Below are positions 17,034-26,706 of a stretch of 64,000 bases of DNA, in pieces; within the stretch, counting starts at the first letter, position 1; each line of letters starts with the position of its first letter. Where the stretch lies: assembly GCF_048541825.1 (NCBI RefSeq), contig NZ_CP183332.1:1426001-1490000 (forward strand), written 5' to 3'. Source of the stretch: Caulobacter sp048541825. GTDB lineage: Bacteria; Pseudomonadota; Alphaproteobacteria; Caulobacterales; Caulobacteraceae. A model generated the notes under the pieces. That model was not told where the DNA came from. It did no database searches and saw only the letters and a program-made list of their open reading frames with translations. The position numbers were made by a program, and so were the translations under genes.

Positions 17034-17118
17034 GCGACAAGTCTTAACAGGAATGGGTAACGAAGCCTTAAGGGCGGACGGACCAGTTTGTAGTTGAGAT
17101 TGAACCCTTCGGATTCGT
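17034..17118. promoter_or_regulatory. divergent control region hfsD / hfsABC
   Basis: 85 bases separate the two divergent starts, and the promoters of hfsD and hfsABC must lie here or overlap the genes. No convincing -35/-10 pair was identified by eye. Confidence 0.4.
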
Positions 17119-18624
17119 ATGTCGACGACGAGCGCCTGGACCAGCGTGCCGCATGACCCTCCGTCGCAACGCGACTGGGCGACGCGTGCGCGCTTTGCGC
17201 CGACCGATTTCATTACCCTGCTGTGGCGTGAACGTTTCCTGATGCTGGGTGTGTTCCTGGTCATCGCGCTGCTGGGCTTTGCCTTCGCGAGCACCCTGAA
17301 GAAGAACTACACCGCCGAATCCAGCCTCTTCGTCCGCCTGGGGCAGGAATATGTCTACGAGCCGCGGGCAGGCGACGCGGGACGCGGCGCAGTGCCGAAT
17401 GTGGATCAGGTCATCCAGTCCGAATCCGAGATCCTGGGCAGCGGCGAATTGCGCGAACGCGTGATCCGCAAGATTGGCTTCGCCAGTGTGTTTCCGTCCC
17501 AAGCCGCCAAGTACGCCGCCGCAACGCCCGAGGGTAAGCGCAAGCTGATCGCCCTGGGCCGCGACTCCGTGGGACGCAATCTCAAGATCGAGACGGCGCC
17601 GGACAACTCGATCATTCGTCTGTCCTATCAGAACGAGCATCCCGAGCTGGCCGAGAAGGTCCTCAACACCCTTCTGGAGGAGTACCTGACCTATCGCCGC
17701 GGCCTGCTGATCGGCAGTGATGACCGCGTGTTGCAAAGGCAGAAGGACATCTTTGAACAAAAGCTCGAAGAGACCGACACCAGCTATCAGTCGTTCCTGA
17801 CCACCAACGACATCGGCGACTTCACCTCACAGAAGACGACGCTGACCCAACTGCAGACCCAGGTCGAGCAGCAGAAATATTCCATTGAGGCCCAGATGCA
17901 GGATCGCGTCGCCCGTCTTGCTTCGGTCGAGGCGGAGTTGGCGCGCACCCCGGCGGAGACGGTGCTGTATCGCGACGCCGACACCTCTGCGGCCGCCAAG
18001 CTGAACCAGCTGAAGCTGGATCGCGAGGGCCTGCTGTCGCGCTATCGGCCCGACGCCAGCCCGGTCCGCGACATCGACGCCCAAATCGCCCAACTGGAGC
18101 GCGGCATCGCCGCCGGCCGCACGGCTGGCGAGGGCGCGCGTCGCAGTGGCCCCAACCCGATCTGGCAGACCCTGCAGACCTCACGCAACGATCTAAGCGC
18201 TGAAGTGGCGGCGCTGCGCGAGTCCCAGACGACCGCAGTCCAGCAGGTCGCCGACGTCAACCAGCGCTTGCTGCGGCTGGCTGAGCTTGAGCCGCAGTTT
18301 AATCAGCTGACCCGCGACCGAGATGTCCTGACGTCCAACGTTCGCGACTTTACCGTCAAGGAACAGCAGGATGAGGCTCAACGGCGTATGTCGTCGGAAA
18401 GCAGCGACAACATCCGCATCGTCCAGCGTGCTGTCGCGCCGTCACAGGGCAAGAGCCTGCAGAAGCCGATCCTGGCCCTGACGATCATGTTCGCGGCCTT
18501 TACCGCCCTTTGCGCTGGACTGGTTCGGATGTTCCTGCGCCCTGGGCTCCAGACCCCAGCCTCGGCCGCCCGGACCTTGAACCTGCCTGTTCTGGCTACA
18601 GCCGAGTACAAGCGCGCGGCCTAG
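17119..18624 (+). CDS. hfsA: holdfast chain-length/export protein HfsA (Wzz/Wzc type)
   Basis: 501 residues. A Wzz-type domain has transmembrane segments at about 38-58 and 452-475 and a long coiled-coil periplasmic part between them. There is no cytoplasmic tyrosine kinase domain; that role is encoded separately by the next gene. The protein should bridge the inner membrane to HfsD during polymer export. It is followed after 94 bases by hfsB. Confidence 0.9.
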   Translation: MSTTSAWTSVPHDPPSQRDWATRARFAPTDFITLLWRERFLMLGVFLVIALLGFAFASTLKKNYTAESSLFVRLGQEYVYEPRAGDAGRGAVPNVDQVIQSESEILGSGELRERVIRKIGFASVFPSQAAKYAAATPEGKRKLIALGRDSVGRNLKIETAPDNSIIRLSYQNEHPELAEKVLNTLLEEYLTYRRGLLIGSDDRVLQRQKDIFEQKLEETDTSYQSFLTTNDIGDFTSQKTTLTQLQTQVEQQKYSIEAQMQDRVARLASVEAELARTPAETVLYRDADTSAAAKLNQLKLDREGLLSRYRPDASPVRDIDAQIAQLERGIAAGRTAGEGARRSGPNPIWQTLQTSRNDLSAEVAALRESQTTAVQQVADVNQRLLRLAELEPQFNQLTRDRDVLTSNVRDFTVKEQQDEAQRRMSSESSDNIRIVQRAVAPSQGKSLQKPILALTIMFAAFTALCAGLVRMFLRPGLQTPASAARTLNLPVLATAEYKRAA

Positions 18625-18718
18625 GCGGCAGGGACTTGTGCTGAGTGCTTTGGTCGCCTTTCGCGCGCCAGGGGAATGACGCTAGTTTGTAACCCCTGAA
18701 CGCGCGGCGATTCGACGG

Positions 18719-19420
18719 ATGGTGGATTTGAACGCCGAGATGGCGGAGTTGTGGAGCTCACTGGGCGCGCCAGCGCCTGGGCGCCCGCACGTCATTCAGG
18801 TGGTCGCCGCCCGGCGAGGGGAGGGGACTTCCACCGTTGCTCGCGAGCTGGCCCGTTTCACCGCTACGCGCGCCGGGCGCAAGACCTGGCTGGTCGATAT
18901 GGACTTGGCGACTTCCGCGCAATTCCAGACCATCTCCATGAATCCGGAACGCTTTGGGGTGCTGGGACCAGCGGTCGCTGCCTCGCCCGACGGTTCGGCC
19001 TTCTTCACCGTGCAGCCGCCGGCGCCGCGTGCTGATGGCGGTGTCTGGCCTGACGCCAAGTATCTGGCGGCCCATAGTGTGGGTGGACCGCGCCTCTGGG
19101 TCACCCGCTTCAATCGCGACGCCCTGCGCGGACAGCAGAAGGTCCACATCATCCCCGGAGCCGAATACTGGCAGGCCTTGCGCCGCCACGCCGAGGTTAT
19201 CGTGGTTGATAGTCCATCGGTGGATCGCTCCCAGGCGGCCCTCACTGTGGCCCAGCATATGGATCAGACCGTGATGGTGGTCTCGGCCCAGCAGCCTGAC
19301 GTCAAGCCGCCGGCCCAACTTCGCGACGCCCTGGCTACGGTCGGCGGCCGCTGCGCCGGCGTGTTCTTCAACCAGGCTTCGGTGCAGCCGCCGGCGTTCC
19401 TTCGGGCGATCCTGCCGTGA
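18719..19420 (+). CDS. hfsB: HfsB, BY-kinase-like P-loop partner of HfsA
   Basis: 233 residues resembling the cytoplasmic ATPase half of Wzc-type proteins. The Walker A region reads ARRGEGTSTVARE, so the expected GKS/T lysine is missing. The Walker A'-like strand LVDMDLATS and a Walker B-like VIVVDSPSV are present. No tyrosine cluster is seen at the C-terminus. It may be a non-phosphorylating partner of HfsA. Its stop overlaps the hfsC GTG start. Confidence 0.85.
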   Translation: MVDLNAEMAELWSSLGAPAPGRPHVIQVVAARRGEGTSTVARELARFTATRAGRKTWLVDMDLATSAQFQTISMNPERFGVLGPAVAASPDGSAFFTVQPPAPRADGGVWPDAKYLAAHSVGGPRLWVTRFNRDALRGQQKVHIIPGAEYWQALRRHAEVIVVDSPSVDRSQAALTVAQHMDQTVMVVSAQQPDVKPPAQLRDALATVGGRCAGVFFNQASVQPPAFLRAILP

Positions 19421-20661
19421 CCCCTTCGGGTCGGGCGCCGCTCCTCCTGCCCCAGATCGCGATTTTTTGCGCCTCGGTCGCCATGCTGCTGATCTACAGC
19501 GGCGGCTGGGAGTTACCGCTGTTTGGCGAGAACGCGGGAGAGTCGGCTGGCGGGATAATGCGCGTGGCCTATCTGCCCGCCTATGCGGCCGGCTTCCTGC
19601 TTGTTGCGCTCAGTCCCCGCAACCTGATCCGCGTGATGATCCGCCAACCACTGCTGATCTTGCTGATGCTGATCGTGGTCGGCTCGACCGCGTGGTCCAT
19701 CGCGCCTGACGTCACTACGCGACGTGCTTTCGCCGTCAGTTGCACCACCCTGGGCGGCCTTGCCCTGGCCGCGCGCTACAAGTGGGCGCAGCTGGCCGAA
19801 GTGGTGGGGGCCACCTTCATCGTGCTGATTGTCGCCAGTTTCGTCGTCTGTCTCGCTGTGCCTTCGATCGGCGTGATGACCGAGCTGTTCCCGGGCGCCT
19901 GGCGCGGCCTGTGGATGGAGAAGAACGCCTTGGGCGGTCTGATGGCCCTGGGCTTCTGCCTGCTATCGGCTGCCGCACTCCTGAACCCCCAGCGCGCCAA
20001 GCTCTGGTGGCCGTTCGCGGGACTGGCGCTTGTGCTGGTGCTGATGTCGACGTCCAAGACGTCCCTGGCCTCGCTGATGGTCGGGGGGGCGGCCCTGGTC
20101 TTTGTGTTGATTGCCCGGCGTAGTCCGGCGGCCGGAGCCGCGATCACCTGGACGGGTGTGACGGGCGTTGTCCTGCTCGGTGGCTTCGTCCTGGTCGCCT
20201 CGGATGTCTTCTTTGCCCTGCTGGGCAAGGACGCCACCCTCACGGGCCGCACCGAGATCTGGAGCGCGGCCATGCGCCAGATCGAGCAGCGACCCTGGAC
20301 CGGGTACGGTTACGCCGCCGTCTGGGACAACAAGTCTGGTTGGGGACCGTTCGCCTGGATCACCAAGGACGCTGGATTTCAGGCGCACCATGCGCACAAT
20401 TCCTGGATCGAACAGTGGCTGGGCATCGGCCTCATCGGCCTCGCAGCATGGGGGCTGTTCTATCTTCAAACCCTGACCCTGGCGATCATCGCCGTGTTCC
20501 GCGACCGCGGCGCTTTGCTCGTCTTTCCGTTCCTGGTCGTCTACACGCTGGTTTCGCTCACCGAGAGTATCGCTGTGGTCTACAATGATTTCCGTTGGGC
20601 GCTTTTTGTGGCCTTCGCCGCCAAACTGGCCTTCTCGGATCGGGAACAGGAGCGCAGTTAA
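19417..20661 (+). CDS. hfsC: holdfast polymerase HfsC (O-antigen ligase/polymerase family)
   Basis: 414 residues from a GTG that overlaps the hfsB stop. About ten membrane helices and a large periplasmic loop carry the Wzy/WaaL-like HAHNSWIEQWLGIGLIGL motif. In Caulobacter, HfsC is one of two partly redundant Wzy-type polymerases for holdfast repeat units. The gene ends just before a weak terminator. Confidence 0.88.
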   Translation: MTPSGRAPLLLPQIAIFCASVAMLLIYSGGWELPLFGENAGESAGGIMRVAYLPAYAAGFLLVALSPRNLIRVMIRQPLLILLMLIVVGSTAWSIAPDVTTRRAFAVSCTTLGGLALAARYKWAQLAEVVGATFIVLIVASFVVCLAVPSIGVMTELFPGAWRGLWMEKNALGGLMALGFCLLSAAALLNPQRAKLWWPFAGLALVLVLMSTSKTSLASLMVGGAALVFVLIARRSPAAGAAITWTGVTGVVLLGGFVLVASDVFFALLGKDATLTGRTEIWSAAMRQIEQRPWTGYGYAAVWDNKSGWGPFAWITKDAGFQAHHAHNSWIEQWLGIGLIGLAAWGLFYLQTLTLAIIAVFRDRGALLVFPFLVVYTLVSLTESIAVVYNDFRWALFVAFAAKLAFSDREQERS

Positions 20662-20664
20662 CCG

Positions 20665-20684
20665 CTTCGTCGAACGAAGTTTTT
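20665..20684 (+). terminator. terminator after hfsC
   Basis: A 6-bp stem CTTCGT/ACGAAG with a CGA loop followed by TTTTT. The stem is short, so the confidence is moderate. Confidence 0.55.
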
Positions 20685-20749
20685 AACCGCCTTGGCCTAG
20701 ACCTAGCTCTGCCGACCACCAAGCGTCGCAGAAGGCGGAGCCCTATTCA

Positions 20750-21856
20750 GTGAAACCTCCAGCGCTTCAGGCTGACCCGGACGAGCTCGTCCGGAGTTTT
20801 GCGCAGACGCACGTTGCGCGGTCATCGCGCTTCAGCGTGGCGCGGATCGCGGTTGTCCTGAGCTTCCTGGCCTATATCGCCGCCATGGGCGCAGCCTGGT
20901 GGTTGGTGCTGCAGGTCGTTCCAACCCACGTGTCCTTCACGGTATTGGGCCGCACCCTCGACACGGAGTCGGCGCACGAGCACATCAACAACGCTGCCCT
21001 GATCTTTCTACTGCTGCCGTCGGCCCTTTGGATCGAAGCCGTGGTCGTCGGCTGGCCCAACAGCTCTGCCCGCCAGTTGCTGTTCGCGCCGACGGCCTCG
21101 CTGAAGACCGATATTGCCTGCTTTCTGCTGGGGCAGGCCCACATCCTCGACATCTTTGGCCGTATCATGATGCTGGGCGCCTCGATGATATCGGGCGCTT
21201 GGATCCATCACTGGCTAAGGACGACTACGGGCCTGGCCATAGGTCCCGCGCCGCTTCCGTTCGCGTTGCAGTTGGTGTTCTACTTCCTCGTCTACACCTT
21301 CTTCGACTACTGGACCCACAGGCTGGACCACAACAGGCTGTTCTGGCCGTTGCATCGCTATCACCACTCGGCCTCTGACTTCGGTGTGATCACTGCGGGA
21401 CGCCAGCATCCAGCGGCCTTCACCGGCCTCTTCGTCGTCAACCTACCGATGGCCATTCTGGGCGCCCCCGCCGACGTGATGATTTACGTCAACGTGCTGG
21501 TCGTCGGGATCGGCTTCCTGATCCACTCGAAGATCGACGCAAACTGGGGCTGGTTTGGGCGCTACGTGATCCAGTCACCCAATCATCACCGCTTGCACCA
21601 CAAGCTGGACATGAGCCACCCCACTGGCCACTTCGCCATCGCGCCGATCTGGGACCGTCTGTTTGGCACCTGGTACGGCGACGCCGACGCCTCGATACCG
21701 ATCGGGGTCGACACGCCCTACAGCCATGGCCTGTTCGTGCCGCGCGACATGCTGCGCGACTACTGGCACTTCTGGATCGGCGTTTTCGGCGGTCGCAACG
21801 ACGGACCGGACTTGGACGTAAAGCTGTTTCCCAGGCGGGACGCCGCGAAGGGCTAA
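20750..21856 (+). CDS. fatty acid hydroxylase / sterol desaturase superfamily protein
   Basis: 368 residues starting at GTG 20750. Four or so membrane helices and the di-iron histidine boxes are visible: WTHRLDH, HRYHH and NHHRLHHKLD. Enzymes of this superfamily hydroxylate or desaturate lipid substrates at a membrane di-iron centre. The gene lies between hfsC and hfsH and its stop overlaps that of hfsH. No holdfast role is known to me for this family; a lipid-anchor modification is speculation. Confidence 0.85.
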   Translation: MKPPALQADPDELVRSFAQTHVARSSRFSVARIAVVLSFLAYIAAMGAAWWLVLQVVPTHVSFTVLGRTLDTESAHEHINNAALIFLLLPSALWIEAVVVGWPNSSARQLLFAPTASLKTDIACFLLGQAHILDIFGRIMMLGASMISGAWIHHWLRTTTGLAIGPAPLPFALQLVFYFLVYTFFDYWTHRLDHNRLFWPLHRYHHSASDFGVITAGRQHPAAFTGLFVVNLPMAILGAPADVMIYVNVLVVGIGFLIHSKIDANWGWFGRYVIQSPNHHRLHHKLDMSHPTGHFAIAPIWDRLFGTWYGDADASIPIGVDTPYSHGLFVPRDMLRDYWHFWIGVFGGRNDGPDLDVKLFPRRDAAKG

Positions 21857-22626
21857 AGCCCGATCCGGCGCGCGCCCTCGGCCACGGTGACCACGTCGAA
21901 GCCGGCGTTCATCGCGCCGTCGACCAGCCGCTCCAAGGTCTCGGTCGAGCAGCCCCATTGCGAGGGGGTCTCAGACACATCGTGGGTGTAGAGGATCAGC
22001 CACGCTTTACGGGCATGGGCGCGGTCCAGCCACTTCAGCGCGACAGCCTCTCCGTCTTCGCCCTCGATCCCGACGGCGGGCGCCTGGTTGAGGTCCGCCC
22101 CATTGGCGATCAGGCCGTGGTGCAGGGCGCGCACGGTCTGGAAGCGGCTGGCCAGCAGCGTCTTGGCTGCTGATCCGACATCGCCATACGGGTATGCGAA
22201 GCTGACCGGCTTTCCAGCCCCCCACGACTTCAGGGCTTCGGCGTTCTGGTCGATATCGGCGAGGGTGGCTTCCCGCGAGGCTTGACCGCAATCCAGGTGT
22301 GAGAAGGTGTGGCACCCGATCTCGTGGCCAGCGGCGTGTAGACGCGCAGCGTCTTCCCCTGTGGCGAAACGGCCCATGGGGCCCTCGCGACCGGTCAGGC
22401 CGCCCGCGAAATAGTAGGTGCCGCGCAGGCCGCGCGCTTCCAGCACCCTGGCGCCGGCCTCGCAGGCGGTGGCGGGCGCGTCGTCGAAGCTGAACGAGAC
22501 CATCGGCCGCGCCAGCTTCACGCGTGCCGGGCGGCGATGAGCCAGGCGGATCAGGCGACGCCGAAGCTTGCCCTTCAGGGTTCGGTCCGGTTCGTAGGCG
22601 TCGACCTTGTCGTGAGACACTTGCAT
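21853..22626 (-). CDS. hfsH: holdfast polysaccharide deacetylase HfsH
   Basis: 257 residues from the ATG at 22626, which forms TGATG with the hfsG stop. A NodB-type deacetylase domain is present: SFDDAP in place of TFDDGP, and the metal histidines in HEIGCHTFSHLDC. HfsH removes acetyl groups from holdfast N-acetylglucosamine, needed for its anchoring and cohesion. No signal peptide is seen, consistent with a cytoplasmic location. It is last gene of the hfsEFGH unit. Confidence 0.92.
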   Translation of the reverse strand: MQVSHDKVDAYEPDRTLKGKLRRRLIRLAHRRPARVKLARPMVSFSFDDAPATACEAGARVLEARGLRGTYYFAGGLTGREGPMGRFATGEDAARLHAAGHEIGCHTFSHLDCGQASREATLADIDQNAEALKSWGAGKPVSFAYPYGDVGSAAKTLLASRFQTVRALHHGLIANGADLNQAPAVGIEGEDGEAVALKWLDRAHARKAWLILYTHDVSETPSQWGCSTETLERLVDGAMNAGFDVVTVAEGARRIGL

Positions 22627-23558
22627 CAGACGGCCTCGCAATAGAGGGCGGCGCGATAGAGCCGCATGGCGAAGGCGCGCAGGCGGGTGGGCGCGGCCTC
22701 ATTCAGGGCGAAGGCCTTCAGCATCGGCCGCCAGATGTCGCGCGCCGGCAAAGACTTCAGAGCCCTGGCGACCTTGTAGCTGGGATAGGCGCTGACGATC
22801 TCGCGGTGGGCGCTGACAACCCGCGCGAAGTTTGACGCCGATTGCTCATACTTGGCGGCCATGGCCGGAGCAGTGTCGAGCCCCAGATGGGTGGCTGAAT
22901 TGTCGATGTGCAGTATCGGGTGAGCGCGGCCCACGCGCATGGCCCACTCAACGTCTTCCCAGCCCCAGCCCGTGAAGCCCTCGTCGAATTCCACCGTTGC
23001 AAAGACGTCGCGGCGTACCAGCAGATTGGAGGTGAAGACGTGCTTTTCGGGTGACCTGGCGCGTTCGGGCGCCGGGGTGCAGTCGCTCTTCAGCGCCATG
23101 GCCCGGTGCAATTCATGCTCTGGTCGCCGGGGCGTCTGGTCCAGGGTGAAGCCGCCAAAGGCGATGGGCGTGTTCTCGCTTTCCGCAAGGGCCGCCCAGC
23201 GGGCCAGAAAGTCTTCGGGATCCGGCAGCATATCGCTGTCCAGAAACAGAAAGTGACCGGCGCGTGCGTGACTGGCCAGACGGTTGCGGCCCTTGGCGCG
23301 CCCTTCGTTGGACGTCAGTTGAATGAACCGCGCGGGCAGACGCAGACGCTCGATCCGGCCGGCCATGCGTCTGGCCAGGGCCTCGTCGCCGCTGCCGTCG
23401 TCCAGGACGATGATCTCGGCCCGCGCCATGGGATCGTCCAGCGCCTTGAGCAGGGCCGATGGATCGTCGCGAAAGGTCGGGATCAGCACCGACAGTCGCG
23501 GTGCGGCGTTCGCCCACAGGGCGTTGTCGACGATGATCGCGTTGGCCGTGGAGGTCAT
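22626..23558 (-). CDS. hfsG: holdfast glycosyltransferase HfsG
   Basis: 310 residues, GT-A family 2 fold: LSVLIPTFRDDP at the N-terminus, EIIVLDDGSGDE, the metal-binding FLDSDMLP and GFTGWGWEDVEW near the acceptor site. It adds a sugar to the lipid-linked holdfast repeat unit at the inner face of the inner membrane. It overlaps hfsF by four bases (ATGA) and hfsH by TGATG, so the block is translationally coupled. Confidence 0.92.
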   Translation of the reverse strand: MTSTANAIIVDNALWANAAPRLSVLIPTFRDDPSALLKALDDPMARAEIIVLDDGSGDEALARRMAGRIERLRLPARFIQLTSNEGRAKGRNRLASHARAGHFLFLDSDMLPDPEDFLARWAALAESENTPIAFGGFTLDQTPRRPEHELHRAMALKSDCTPAPERARSPEKHVFTSNLLVRRDVFATVEFDEGFTGWGWEDVEWAMRVGRAHPILHIDNSATHLGLDTAPAMAAKYEQSASNFARVVSAHREIVSAYPSYKVARALKSLPARDIWRPMLKAFALNEAAPTRLRAFAMRLYRAALYCEAV

Positions 23559-24997
23559 GCTGGACGCGCCTTTCGCCGGGCAAGACCGGAAAGCTTGCCC
23601 CGCAGACCGTCTATATTGAGTCCCAGCGCCACGCCGCCGTAGACAGCGGCCCCAACGGCAGCTTTCAGGATCAGTTCAAGAATTCCGCCCGGCGAGGGCA
23701 GGATCAGCACGGCCGCAACCATCAGGAGGCAGGCGGCTCCCGCCTTGGCCAAGGTACCCCAGGGGATTGGCAGTGGCTGGGCGCTGCGGCCCAGGGTCCA
23801 GGCGGCTACCGCCCCGATTCCATAGCTTGCGGTTGTCGCCCACAGGGCGCCGTTCAGTCCGAACCGGGGGATCAGCAGCAGGTTCAGGATCAGGTTGGCC
23901 AGCGCGGGAACGGCCATGGCGGTGATCAGCATGGGCGTGCGGCGGCCCAGGGTGAAGGCCTGCAGCAGGTAATAGGTCGTGACACCCGACAGCCAGCCGC
24001 TGGCGGCGATCCACGGCACCACCGCAACTGCCCCAGTCCGCAGCGCCTCGCCGACCATCAGTTCGACCAGAGACGGGGCGACGAGCGCCAGACCGACCGC
24101 CGCCGGCAGGGTCAGCAGCACCATGAACGAGGCCTGTTCGCGCGCGGCGTTCTTGAGAGCCGCAGGGCCGCCGCGCTCCAGCGCCGCGACCAGGGCCGGT
24201 CCGCCCGCCATACCCAGCCAGATGAAGACGACGTCCAGGGTGCGACTGCCGAGCGAATATCCGGCGTGATAGACGCCGACCGTGGCTTCGCCCAGATAGG
24301 CGGCCAGAAGGAATCGATCGGTCGTCGAAAGCACCAGCGCCAGGATCAGGGATAGCGCTACTGGCACCCCGTAGGTCGCATAGTCGCGGGCCATGGCGCG
24401 GTCGAAACGGCCGCCCTGCATCCGTCCAAGGTCGGCGGGCAACACGAACACCAGGCACAGTAGAGAGATCGCGCCCATGCCCAGCAACGGCGCCGCGCCG
24501 CCCAGGCCAACCAGAGCAAGGATCAGGCCCAGAGCAAAGCCGCCGACAGTCTGGACGATATCGAGCAACGCCGCGCCAGAGACTTCACCGGCGGCTCGCC
24601 GGCGTTCCTGCGACAGCTTGGTCAGGCTCTTGACGACCACGGCGGCGAAGGCGGCCGCCAGCGCGACCTTCATGGGCGCGGCGATAGGGAGGATATAAAG
24701 AGCAATGCCGGCGATGATCGGTGTCGCCAGGGCGCAGGCACCCCACAACCGATAGAGCGTGGTGAAATGATCCGGAAGTCGGCCATCCTCGGCGCGCGCT
24801 GCGAAGAAACGCGCCATGGCCGCCTCGGTCCAGGTCAGCAGGACGGTCTGGGTCAGGCTGAGCGCTGAGAAGGCGAGGGCGTAAGCGCCATATTCCTCGG
24901 GCGACAGCACCCGCGTGAACAGGACGATGGTCAGCAGGCCCACTACGCCTTGGGCGATATTGACCGGCAGGTAGCCGAGGACGCCGCGCCAGAACAT
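23555..24997 (-). CDS. hfsF: holdfast repeat-unit flippase HfsF (Wzx family)
   Basis: 480 residues from the ATG at 24997 (MFWRGVLGYLPVNIAQGVVG), seven bases after the hfsE stop. It has 12-14 membrane helices with the oligosaccharide-flippase pattern (FTRVLSPEEYGAYAL). It translocates lipid-linked repeat units to the periplasm for polymerisation by HfsC-type enzymes. An upstream in-frame ATG at 25030 overlaps hfsE and is less likely. Confidence 0.9.
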   Translation of the reverse strand: MFWRGVLGYLPVNIAQGVVGLLTIVLFTRVLSPEEYGAYALAFSALSLTQTVLLTWTEAAMARFFAARAEDGRLPDHFTTLYRLWGACALATPIIAGIALYILPIAAPMKVALAAAFAAVVVKSLTKLSQERRRAAGEVSGAALLDIVQTVGGFALGLILALVGLGGAAPLLGMGAISLLCLVFVLPADLGRMQGGRFDRAMARDYATYGVPVALSLILALVLSTTDRFLLAAYLGEATVGVYHAGYSLGSRTLDVVFIWLGMAGGPALVAALERGGPAALKNAAREQASFMVLLTLPAAVGLALVAPSLVELMVGEALRTGAVAVVPWIAASGWLSGVTTYYLLQAFTLGRRTPMLITAMAVPALANLILNLLLIPRFGLNGALWATTASYGIGAVAAWTLGRSAQPLPIPWGTLAKAGAACLLMVAAVLILPSPGGILELILKAAVGAAVYGGVALGLNIDGLRGKLSGLARRKARPA

Positions 24998-25004
24998 CGC
25001 CGCC

Positions 25005-26576
25005 TCAGCGCACCGCCGACCGATCCCCAAGCAGGCAGGGGATGGTCATGGCGATGATGTAGACGTCCAGCCAGAACGACTGTCGTTCGATATAGTCAAC
25101 GTCGAGCGCGACCCGCTCGCGCACCAGTTCGGGCGTATCAACTGGCCCGCGCGAGCCGTTGATCGCCGCCCAGCCGGTGACGCCGGGCTTCATGCGGTGA
25201 CGATGGGCGTACTGCTCGACCAGCTTGGCCGACTCGACGTCTCCGGTCTTCATGCCCACGGCATGCGGACGCGGGCCGACGATCGACATTTCGCCGCGCA
25301 GCACATTGAACAGCTGCGGCAGTTCGTCGAGGCTTGTCTTGCGGATGAACTTGCCAACCTTGGTGACCCGGTCATCATTGGCGCTGATCTGGCGCGCCGC
25401 GCGGGCGTCGGCCATTTCGTGGCGCATCGAGCGGAACTTCCAGACGAGGATTTCCTCGTTGTTGAAGCCATGGCGACGCTGGCGGAAGAAGATCGGTCCA
25501 GGGCTATCGAGGCGCACGGCCACCGCGACAATGGCCATAACCGGAGCGGCGACGATCAGACCGCCAATGCCAACGACAAGGTCCTGAAGGCGCTTGATAA
25601 GAGCTTTGCGCCCATTGGCCGGCGCGCTGGACAGATCGGCCAGCGCCGCGTCGGCGATGCGGGAGATCGCAGCGTCGCTGTCGGCGTCGCGACCGACATC
25701 GACGAACAGGCTGATCGGGTTGGGCAGGACATCCAGCTTGTCGAAAAGCTGCCGTACGCGTGCCTGAGCCGTCGAGCTCACGGTGATCACAACCCTGTCG
25801 ACGTAGGGCATGACGCGGTGGTCGATCAGGGCCGAGGTATCACCCAGCACAGGGACGCCAAGCAGGTTCTCGGGCGCGCGGTCCAGGCGGTCGTCGAAGA
25901 TCCCCAGAACATTGACCTCGCCGGTGCGCAGTGCGGCTTCTATCAGGTGCTGGGCGTTGGCGGTGGCGCCGACCACGATGATGTTCGGGGTCAGGCGACC
26001 CTCGCGGCGTCCTCGTGCGATCAGGCCCCACCACAGGGCATGAAGAGTCATCACCACGGGCGCCAGGCCCATGAAGGCCAAGACCGGGAAGGATTTGTTG
26101 GTGGGCAGGGCCGGCCAGGCCGCGTTGAAGGCCAGAACGACGGTCGCGGCGGCCCCGAAAGCGGCCAGGACGCGCAGCAGGTGGCGAGGCAGGGGCTCGC
26201 GCCGGGCGAAGACATAGGCGTCGAGCGCGCGCAGCGACAGGAGCAGCGCCACAAAGCCAGCGGCGAGGGCCCCGCCTGCGTTCAGGCTCAGCAGGGCGGC
26301 TCCAGAGCGATGGGACTGAACCGCGAAAATTGCGATGCAGAAGCCCGCAGCGGTCAGTGCATCGACGCCCCGAAAGGCGCGCGCCAGCGAGCGGGCCTCG
26401 ATGCGGGCGCGAGCTGGCACCAGCTGTTCAGGACGGAAGGGACCCCGCCGTGCGCTTGAGGGTGAGCGCCGTGTCGACCTCTCGCGCGCCATCACAGGCG
26501 GCGTTTCCCCGTCCGACGCGGAGCCCGGGTTCGCGGTGTTCGGGACCTGGGGATCACGTGTGATGACGGGCGACAT
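25005..26576 (-). CDS. hfsE: undecaprenyl-phosphate sugar phosphotransferase HfsE
   Basis: 523 residues. It has an N-terminal set of four to five membrane helices, a Rossmann-like part (IIVVGATANAQHLIEAALR), then the bacterial sugar transferase domain with KRLQDLVVGIGGLIVAAP, GPIFFRQRRHG and SLDELPQLFNVLRGEMSIVG. It starts holdfast repeat-unit assembly by moving hexose-1-phosphate to undecaprenyl phosphate. The start is uncertain: the ATG at 26576 gives a long polar N-terminus, and an ATG 28 codons later is possible. Confidence 0.9.
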   Translation of the reverse strand: MSPVITRDPQVPNTANPGSASDGETPPVMARERSTRRSPSSARRGPFRPEQLVPARARIEARSLARAFRGVDALTAAGFCIAIFAVQSHRSGAALLSLNAGGALAAGFVALLLSLRALDAYVFARREPLPRHLLRVLAAFGAAATVVLAFNAAWPALPTNKSFPVLAFMGLAPVVMTLHALWWGLIARGRREGRLTPNIIVVGATANAQHLIEAALRTGEVNVLGIFDDRLDRAPENLLGVPVLGDTSALIDHRVMPYVDRVVITVSSTAQARVRQLFDKLDVLPNPISLFVDVGRDADSDAAISRIADAALADLSSAPANGRKALIKRLQDLVVGIGGLIVAAPVMAIVAVAVRLDSPGPIFFRQRRHGFNNEEILVWKFRSMRHEMADARAARQISANDDRVTKVGKFIRKTSLDELPQLFNVLRGEMSIVGPRPHAVGMKTGDVESAKLVEQYAHRHRMKPGVTGWAAINGSRGPVDTPELVRERVALDVDYIERQSFWLDVYIIAMTIPCLLGDRSAVR

Positions 26577-26706
26577 GGGGCTCGGAACCTGTAGAACGGC
26601 GTTCAGGCTAGCGTCCCCGTCTGAGCTTCACGTTAACGCACCGATTTCCTTCCACGCGTGATTGTCATATCGCCACGAACAGGCTATCCAGCCGCTCCTC
26701 TCAGGA

